Below are positions 57,293 to 64,000 of a stretch of 64,000 nt of DNA, piece after piece. The translations under genes were made by a program, and so were the position numbers. The notes beneath the pieces are model-generated. The model ran no database searches, was not told where the DNA came from, and worked only from the letters and a program-made list of their open reading frames with translations. Position 1 is the stretch's first letter; each line of letters opens with the position of its first letter. Source of the stretch: Iris pallida (Eukaryota > Streptophyta > Magnoliopsida > Asparagales > Iridaceae); assembly GCA_029216955.1 (NCBI GenBank), contig JANAVB010016200.1, positions 2,631,839 to 2,695,838 on the forward strand, in the 5' to 3' direction.

Positions 57293-58002
57293 TGTTTGAT
57301 TGTATCTCATTTCCGGTTGAGCGCTCAAATTGGGGTGACAATGAAGTTGGTAATTTAGTCCCACATCGGTTAGGAGGTGGGATCATGTGGTGTAGATAAT
57401 TGAGATAGGTTCAGGCCTTCTATGAAAATTCTCTTTTAAGGCATATGAGCCCAATTCAATATCGTACCTCACGGGCCAACTATTCGGATCACACCGTGTT
57501 TCCAACAAGTGGTATTAGAGCCCATAGTTACGGATTAGTTTGGACGGCTCTAATTGGTTCGAGACAGGTGGTGCTGAACGTTCATGTGTATAATCGGATT
57601 ATACAGGCTCTTCTCAAGGTGGAGTAGGGGCATCAACTACATGAATTGGCTTCAAAGGTGGCTTTGACGAGTCCGGAATGTGCTAAGATTGTTCGGTTAG
57701 CGGGAACGAGCTAGGGTGCTCGGCTAGCGGGAACGAACAAAAGGTAGCCGGGTGTGCTAGGTTGCTCGATCAACGAAAACGAGTTAAGATGAAGATTGTT
57801 GGATTGTATCTCGTTTTCGGTTGAACGCTCAAATGGGGGTGACAATGAAGTTGGTAATTTAGTCCCACATCGGTTAGGAGGTGGGATCATGTGGTGTAGA
57901 TAATTGGGATTGGTTCATGCCTTACATGGGAATTCTCGTTTAAGGCATATGGGCCCAATTCAATATTGCACCTCATGGGCCAACTCCGGTTCGGGTCACA
58001 CC
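57293..58002 (+). mobile_element. TRIM (miniature LTR retrotransposon)
   Basis: A 215 bp 5' LTR (57293-57507, TGTTTGATTG to TTTCCAACA), a primer site TGGTATTAGAGC at 57510-57521 (one mismatch from initiator tRNA-Met), a 290 bp non-coding internal part and a second LTR at 57797-58002. The 3' LTR starts TGTTGGATTG but lacks its last 11 bases or so, together with about 30 bp of target sequence still present in unit A (42293-42326). Both LTRs carry TAGTCCCACATCGG (57356-57369, 57860-57873). Total about 710 bp. The orientation follows from the primer site. Confidence 0.9.
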
Positions 58003-58119
58003 GCTGATTCAGAAGGATACATATTTCTCTGATAAACATTAAAAAGTAGATCTGAAGATGGGAAAGAAGAACGTAAAAACATTTAGTCAAGCATGCAGTG
58101 TACAATATTTGGAGATGCA

Positions 58120-58275
58120 TTAGACAGATCCATTATTTCCATGAGACAACCAGGAACTCATTGCACTCGGAACCCGAGAAGTCAACTTATCTGAATTGGT
58201 GAATAATTTGTGTCGAAGTTTGTCTGGCTCCAAATGTTTCCTGCTTATTAAATGGAATGGTGATTGCTGCAGATT
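58120..58275 (-). CDS. Candidate exon, unit B, intact
   Basis: Acceptor-like CTACTAG, then 51 codons (NLQQSPFHLISRKHLEPDK... to ...SWLSHGNNGSV) and a stop. It differs from unit A by one amino acid (Asp-Glu to Asp-Lys). The preserved frame and codon-like differences argue for past coding. Not recognised. Confidence 0.42.
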   Translation of the reverse strand, partial: NLQQSPFHLISRKHLEPDKLRHKLFTNSDKLTSRVPSAMSSWLSHGNNGSV

Positions 58276-59119
58276 CTAGTAGATCTAGTGATCTAAAAAT
58301 GTGTAGGAACTCCAGATGTGATCAGTTCCTTTTGTGAGGGATTAAACTCGAAGTAGAGTCCCCTTGCATCATTGGAATTATTGGTTATCCATATTAATAT
58401 CAGAGTAGTTACTGATGTCCTCATTGCTAATTTGGCAGTATTTACCTTTTATAAAACGCTTGTAGTTGATAATGTTGCTTTCAAATGAATATGCTTGAAT
58501 CCTCGAGTTTTCATGAAAGCAATGGGGTTAGTGGCATCATCCCATCAGATGCTATAATAATTCAGTGCGATATATTATTGGTTGGTGGCTTTCTTTTGTT
58601 TGCTTACTACGGATTACAAACCAGTCATTTTATTATGCTGCTGATTGCGACCTGAAATCTTTCTGTAAATTCCATTCCATAAAGAGACCTTGCCTATTAC
58701 TTGTGAAAAGACGCTGATATATTTTTGCCTCTTATGTTTCCAGCCCTCTTAACAGGGCAGTGCCTAATTCAAGTCCAATGACTGCTCCATTGCTTCCCTC
58801 GTGTTCGTGTTCAGGACCGTCCGGTGCAGCACTATTTTACCATTTTACAGTCGTTCATTAGTTATGACTTTGCTGGGCAGAACCCTCAAAAAGGTAACTT
58901 TTACCCTCCGATTTTCTGTATCTTGATCCATATCTAATGAAGCCTAATTGAGAATGTCAGATAGCCATAGTTATACTTTACTTTGCCAAGGGCTTAATGT
59001 AGAAGGTGACTCTTTTGTGTCATATTCTGTTTTGCATTTATGCTGACATTTTCTAGAGCTCACACCGATCCTACCTAGGGACATACAAGTACCATGAGAC
59101 TCCCTTATCTTGGAGTCAA
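58276..59119. other. Unit B sequence matching 43340-44172
   Basis: The same weak exon-like islands as in unit A are found on the minus strand (VSLWNGIYRKIS near 58650-58690, GLELGTALL near 58750-58830). Nothing else is seen. Confidence 0.3.
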
Positions 59120-59124
59120 GATGT

Positions 59125-60071
59125 TGTTATTGCCGGGTTACAAAGATCGTACAAACGTACTTGAAAAAGGGAAAAAAAAACTAATTGGAGCTCTTTGGTC
59201 TTATGCAACCATATTTCAAACTGACTCTGCGCAGACTACAACTTGAATGGAAATAAAGATTATATGTCATTGTAGACAGCAAACTCGCAACCACAAGTTG
59301 CTGGAAATAGAAAGCAATAAAACTTTCTGCAATCGTAGTTGTTACAATGAGAAAAATCAGAAGAAGAAATCCTTGCTGGGGTGATGAAGATCACCGTTGC
59401 TCAAAGCAAGATTCGATCCTTTTCCGTCGATTTGCTCCCAGAATCAATAAGTTCGTAGATGAACTCCCGGAACGCTCTTGTCCCCCTCGCTGTAGATCTC
59501 GAACTGGACGAACGGACGTCACATTGTGGATTTCTCTGGCTGCTACTAGCTCTCCTCTCGTAGTAATATTTTTTCTGTCTCATGTCTCTGAAGAGAAGAG
59601 AAGAGAATATATATAGGGGAGGCACAAGCCAAACCCTAATCAGCCGCCACTTACATAATTCAGAGATAATTTCCACGTATAATGGACGGTTACTAACCAT
59701 TATCTCCAAATCCCTGAGGATATGCACGACACCCACGTGGGAACGAGTGCAATGACGCCCTAAAGCGTAATTTCGCGCCCGATGCATACGTGCGACAAGC
59801 GCCATCAAAGCGCCGCTTGGCGTCCGAGCCCGAGTCGCTAATTAGTTCCCAAGGGAAACCCCAAAGAAATTAGTGACAAAAAATATGAATGTTTCTTGGA
59901 TGTCTCGATCCTTGACCTCTAGGAAAAACACCCCAGCATCTCCACCACTTAGGCTACGACTCCCCATGTGCACAAGTCAATAAAAGAAGAATCTTATATT
60001 GAAATACACACTTGGGGTTGCCGCATGGACGTGGGACTATTTTCTAGAATTCAAGACCGGAAACCCCAACA
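59125..60071 (-). mobile_element. Copia solo LTR, unit B copy, TSD GATGT
   Basis: 947 bp. On the minus strand it starts TGTTGGGGTTTCCGG and ends CCCGGCAATAACA. GATGT is duplicated at 59120-59124 and 60072-60076. Minus-strand TATA near 59606-59617. The conserved stem-loop is at 59372-59410. The uninterrupted GAACTGGACGAACGGACG near 59501-59518 is the empty site for the LARD-like element in unit A. Confidence 0.92.
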
Positions 60072-60716
60072 GATGTATCCATCATTATCCACACTTTAGA
60101 GCTTCCTGGAGCCATTCCGGATTTAGAGATGGGAAGATATTTTCAACTAAATAGCTTCAATTCACTGAATTTCTACTAAGACAAGGGAGCTATCAATCAT
60201 AATCTTGACACCAAATATTGGCAGGCTATCTTTTAATTTTTACATTTTTTGTCATGCTAAAGAAGTTTCTTTCTTTTCTTTTGGAATATTGAAATGGAAA
60301 ATCCTCAGTGGACATAGACCATGTTCTCAAAAGGAAAGTTATTTAAAAGCAAGACAAAAGCAACAACCTTTTGTTATTAGCCTGGATTTAATGCCTAATC
60401 TTAGGGCCTTATCATTTGAATGCAATCTATGCTATGCCTATCTATGTAGTTAGACTTGTGAACAACTATGATAAATTTGCCTCTTCCACGTTATATTTGG
60501 TTGATTATGATACTGTATACTTAAGGGATTCAGCACAATAAGTTCTTTTCTAGCTGGCTAGATAATTATAAAGGGATTCAGTGCAAGAGATTAGTCACCT
60601 TTTTTTTCTTTAGGATGGAAATGTCTCACCATCAACAAACTGCTAGTCCCTTTTTTCACTACTGTCTAGAAAACTACTACTTTTGATTGAAAAGCTAATA
60701 TTGTTCTACTACTTAG

Positions 60717-60777
60717 CAAAATCAGCAACAACTCGCAAGCCAGGCTGAGAAAATCTGGACGATTGCATTTCCAGAAG
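60717..60777 (+). CDS. Candidate internal exon, unit B
   Basis: The same 61 bp exon as 56353-56413, flanked by CTACTACTTAG and GTGGTTCG. An alternative reading extends it through GGSTVNQQ with no stop in this copy only. No family recognised. Confidence 0.35.
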
Positions 60778-61197
60778 GTGGTTCGACAGTTAACCAGCAA
60801 GTTGAAATGCCAAAATACCGCTTTCTACTATCGTGCATTTGGAGGCACATTGATACTTCGAAGGTGCAATTATTGCCCCTCTCATGCTGCCAATTTCACT
60901 GTAGAAGAGAGACGCTGCATAAGGGAGATGGAAGGAGAGATCCAAATACTACAGCTTCCTACTGGGGGCTTTCGGATGCAGGGACAAAAGCACTTGCATT
61001 TTCCTTTTTTTCCTGATTGCTCTTGTAAGCATCTTTTTCAGTTATTTCACTATTCATAGGTTTTCTTTAGAGGTTTTCTGAGTATGTAGATCTATGTGCC
61101 TCTTGTACTTGAAGTATGTTGATGGATGCTGGACTGCTGTTTTTAGGCAACATTTTCGAGCTGCTGATACCGATTGCTACTGATATAAACCAAGTGT
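60778..61197. other. Unit B tail, open but unrecognised
   Basis: 60763-61059 is open (FTVEERRCIREMEGEIQILQLPTGG) but the matching stretch of unit A is frameshifted, so coding is doubtful. No motif is recognised. Confidence 0.25.
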
Positions 61198-61320
61198 CTT
61201 TCAACAAACTATGCGTGTATCTTGATCCATTTTGCAATCCCCAATTTTAGTACAAGATCTTTCAACAAACTATCGTGTATCTTGATTCATTTTGCAACCC
61301 CCAATTTTAGTGCTAGATCG
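61198..61320 (+). repeat. Two tandem units of about 61 bp
   Basis: TCAACAAACTATGCGTGTAT at 61201 and TCAACAAACTATCGTGTAT at 61262 start two similar units, both ending CCCCAATTTTAGT. Unit A has a single copy plus a partial one at its end. Confidence 0.8.
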
Positions 61321-61422
61321 TCTGGAGCAGTATATGAACAGTAGAATATCACAGATGCTCTATATATTGCTTAGAAATCCATTTCTTGAAGTAAAGCGAA
61401 ATTACTCTATGCCAAGATCTAG

Positions 61423-61518
61423 GCATGCATTCCATTGTCCTGTGCTGGAGATGCAGCTTTTGTTATTGCCGGGGCACAATTTTTTGATGGAAAACTTGAG
61501 AATATGAAACGATTGTAA
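61423..61518 (+). CDS. Candidate last exon, product not recognised
   Basis: After an acceptor-like CAAGATCTAG a frame of 31 codons begins ACIPLSCAGDAAFVIAG and runs QFFDGKLENMKRL to TAA. Composition is protein-like. The copia solo LTR starts only 7 bases after the stop, so the 3' UTR is cut off. The upstream frame has a stop at the acceptor, consistent with an intron. No family recognised. Confidence 0.35.
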   Translation, partial: ACIPLSCAGDAAFVIAGAQFFDGKLENMKRL

Positions 61519-61524
61519 AAACAA

Positions 61525-62477
61525 TGTTTCAAATCAACACTTCAAGGAAGGTGATCCTGAATTACGAGAATCTAAAAAGATTTCGTAATCAACAACAATC
61601 GATCGTAGTACTTCTAAAAAGAAGATACAATCAGAATTACTGGCAGCAATGAAGAAGGTGACTGGCGAAAGATGGAAGATCTCTTGCTGGGGTGAATAAT
61701 CACCGTTGCTCAAAGCTTTATTCGTCCTACACGAACAGCTTCCAGGAACCAGTAAGTTCGTCGGAGAACTTGGAACACTCCTGCTCTTCTGACTCCTCGG
61801 ATGGACACGAACTTCCGTGCAAAAGCAACGCTGGTGCGGCGCCTTTCCTCTCTTTCGAAGGCTGCTGGAATTCGCAAGCAAATTCCGATCAGAACAGTGT
61901 TAAAAAACACTTCTGAATTCTCTGTTTACTTGTGTTAAAAAACACTTCGTAAACCTTTTGTGGTGGCTTCTCTTACTTGTATATGTTTTTGCCTTGTGAG
62001 AGAGAGGATGCCTTATATAGGCCCTGCAGCAACTGCTCGATTTCCACAAAGTTAGGGACGTGGTAAAAACCACCCCGAATATGTAGCAACTGTCCAGAAC
62101 GTGCAAATGCACGTTCTGCTGCAAGTTGTACCAATTGCGTGCACCCCGCGCACCTTGCACTCCGCGCACTGAGCCACTTGCGCCAACCTGCACCACAACA
62201 AAACGCCACATTACGCCTCATGAGCCCATGAGCCCGAGTCCGAGTCGCGACTTAGCTCTCATGGAAATAAATTTTCAAGAGCAAAAAGCATGAATGCTTT
62301 CAATTGTTGATTTAGCCTTTTTTCCATTAGAAAAATAATCCTACATGGCACACCCATGTGCACCTCCACACCACATATGCATCTCTAAACTAGCAAAGCT
62401 AATATATAGAGATACAAGTCTTTTGGTCTAGCCGATGTGGGACTAAAAATCTCTTTGAAAAAGACCAAAACCCACCA
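61525..62477 (-). mobile_element. Copia solo LTR, no TSD seen
   Basis: On the minus strand it starts TGGTGGGTTTTGG and ends GTTGATTTGAAACA. It has TAGTCCCACATCGG near its start (plus 62432-62445), a TATA (CCTATATAAGGC, plus 62011-62022) and the conserved stem-loop (61683-61716). The flanking 5 bp (AACAA, GATTT) do not match, so one end may be off or eroded. Confidence 0.75.
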
Positions 62478-63056
62478 GATTTTATAGATAAGCAACTCAG
62501 ATGGCTTTTATGACAATGGCTTTTGTAAGAGAAGTGAGTTCTCATATCTGAATTCCTTGCAAAAATAATAAAATAATTTGCAATAAAAGCAAAGTCAGAT
62601 AAATGAGGAATAATTGCCCACTTGGTTGCTTCCTTACGTATAAGAATATAGCCATTGCTTGTCGGGATGAACATTTAACTCAAATATCTCAATTACTTGA
62701 GACTTTATAGGCCTCCATCACCTGATCTTTGGTCTTGGTCAATTATCGGATTTATATGAATCTATGATCTTTCGGATGAAGCCTAGAACATATTATAGAA
62801 AATTTAGATTATTTACATTTATTCTACTCCGAGCCCCAACTTTTGGTAAACAAAAACATTTAAGTTCAGATCAAGCCATGGAAATATGTTCAAGATTTGT
62901 TAGTTGTGCAGTAGGTAACCTGCTCATCACACCTAATCAATGACAGCCTCTTATAGGTCTGTGCCTTCCAGAAAGTATGAAATTTTTGATATTCATTGAA
63001 AGTAATGGGTCTTGTAGAAGCATAAAAAATATAGAGTTTATGCGGATCATCACTCC
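62478..63056. other. AT-rich region without visible features
   Basis: No transposon ends, exon structure or RNA gene seen. The right part leads into the minisatellite. Confidence 0.5.
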
Positions 63057-63399
63057 ATGCGGCCAAGAGAAACCAAGCTGCTGAGGGAAGTCTCTCGAAG
63101 ATCCCATGCGGCCAAGTGAAACTAAGCCGCATAAGGAGTGCTTCTGGAGACCCCATGCGGCTAAGAAAACTCGAGCCGCAGAGGCAAGGCTCTCGAAGAC
63201 CCCCTGCGGCTAAGTGGATTCGAGCCGCAGAGGGAAGGCTCTCGAAGATCCCATGCGGCCAAGTGAAACCAAGCCGCAGAAGCAAGGCTCTCGAAAATCT
63301 CATGCGGCCAAGTGAAACCAAGCCGCAGAAGCAAGGTTCTCGAAGATCCCATGCGGCCAAGCGGAGCCGAGCCGCAGAAGAAAGGCTCCTAAGGCCACT
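63057..63399 (+). repeat. Minisatellite, exactly seven 49 bp units
   Basis: Each unit begins ATGCGGCCAAG (variant CTGCGGCTAAG), and seven units of 49 bp fill 343 bp without indels. Most units contain TGCGGC and, about 13 bases later, GCCGCA, which can pair. ORFs on both strands run through because of the composition; the unit is not a multiple of three. The array sits about 220 bp upstream of a TATA box. Confidence 0.95.
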
Positions 63400-63618
63400 A
63401 TGCGGCCAAAACTATTCAGGCTCTACTTTGTTTACTTTGTTTGGGGGGGGGGACACGTGGCAATTTGACCAAGTCTCAACCACCCAGATTTGCTACAACA
63501 AAGAAATCTCAACAACCCCCACCAGCTGACAGCCCAAGATCGAGTCTTCGTGTGCTGTTACAAACACGTGGCCACGTGGCCCTCTATGCGGCCCAAAATC
63601 TGCTTTATGCAGGAATCA

Positions 63619-63628
63619 CTATAAATAG
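63619..63628 (+). promoter_or_regulatory. TATA box
   Basis: CTATAAATAG, preceded by CACGTGGCCACGTGGC (two G-box-like cores, about 63564-63579) and by ATGCGGCC, the minisatellite start motif (63587). A poly(A)-like AATAAA is at 63763-63768 downstream. The short distance between TATA and poly(A) signal resembles an LTR or pararetroviral intergenic region more than a normal gene. No protein is visible up to the window end. Confidence 0.5.
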
Positions 63629-64000
63629 TACGGTACCACACCCATGCTAGAGGTTGGCAACCAAAGGCAGGCAATTTCTTCAAGAGCAAAGACTGTGTCC
63701 GATAGTCCAAGGAGTAAGGCAGAGTTGCTACAATTTTCCGAGCCTCCATCGTCACCCTCCAGAATAAAAAATTTAAACAATTGTACTTAGATTGTTTCCT
63801 AGGATTTATTTATAGGCTTTCTTCTGTACAAGCGAGTTTGCAATCAAGTTCAATTCATCTATAATTTTGTGCTTGATATTTAATGGCAAACATGTCTAAT
63901 TCAAAAAAAAACATGAATAGAATGTCTCCAAATTACGTGAATCACAAATAAAATTGGCAATCAGTTCTGTACAATAGCATACATCATTCTGACACCGATA
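63629..64000 (+). other. Leader-like sequence to window end
   Basis: Non-coding, T-rich after 63780, with a stretch (GCGAGTTTGCAATCAAGTTC, 63832-63851) reminiscent of the end of an LTR or pararetroviral leader. No primer site was found before the window end, so the nature stays open. Confidence 0.35.

Larger units (their letters stand above)
56880..61280. repeat. Tandem segmental duplication, unit B
   Basis: It starts TTTTTCAATAGGCTG like unit A and follows it to about 61280 (CTTTCAACAAACTATCGTG). It differs by a TRIM at 57293-58002 and lacks the MITE and LARD-like element of unit A. A T-rich stretch at both starts could be the microhomology of the duplication breakpoint. Confidence 0.88.

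Noticed and set aside
57293..57507. Cassandra-type TRIM carrying 5S rRNA
   Set aside because: No 5S internal promoter boxes could be found in its LTR.
63057..63399. Regular repeat array resembling a CRISPR
   Set aside because: The units are contiguous and alike with no unique spacers, and this is plant nuclear DNA.
62890..63529. Overlapping ORFs of 156 and 137 codons on both strands
   Set aside because: They arise from the stop-poor 49 bp minisatellite, whose unit is not a multiple of three.

Overview
The window is nuclear DNA of a flowering plant: nested LTR retrotransposons, two hAT-type MITEs, one small TRIM, one cytosolic-type tRNA-Leu gene and a few scattered exon-like remnants. No intact host protein gene could be assigned. 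The species cannot be told from the sequence. There are no operons or bacterial features.

Layout. 1-3945: 3' half of a decayed plus-strand Ty1/copia element and its 3' LTR. 3946-4654: tail of an unrelated LTR. 4655-11905: plus-strand Ty3/gypsy chromovirus (gag, PR, RT, RH, IN, chromodomain) full of stops, with a 2.47 kb 3' LTR. 11906-30242: a minus-strand non-coding LTR element ('element X': LTR about 3.2 kb, internal region 0.9 kb). Its 3' LTR holds a SIRE/Maximus-like copia with long open gag, pol and a third ORF. Its 5' LTR holds a 4.1 kb gypsy solo LTR (which itself holds a copia solo LTR) and a hAT MITE. 30243-38490: a full-length copia (31114-37844, TSD TACTT) inside a minus-strand relative. 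38526-38609: tRNA-Leu(CAA). 38610-41884: low-information sequence.

41885-61280 is a tandem segmental duplication of about 4.4 kb. Both units carry the same copia solo LTR and the same exon-like islands. Unit A later received a hAT MITE and a 7.6 kb LARD-like non-coding LTR element (TSD CGAAC), which in turn received a 2.95 kb gypsy solo LTR (TSD CATAG). Unit B received a TRIM. 61281-64000 carries a last exon-like ORF, another copia solo LTR and a 7 x 49 bp minisatellite upstream of a TATA box.

Several nested insertions have an empty site elsewhere in the window, so boundaries and relative ages can be read directly. The most interesting signals are: a promoter-like module before the third ORF of the SIRE-like element that resembles its LTR promoter; copy-specific minisatellites at the same place in three LTRs of one gypsy family; a conserved stem-loop in several copia LTRs; and repeated Cys-to-Tyr loss in gag zinc knuckles of three unrelated elements. 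All family assignments come from motif recognition by eye; no searches were run.
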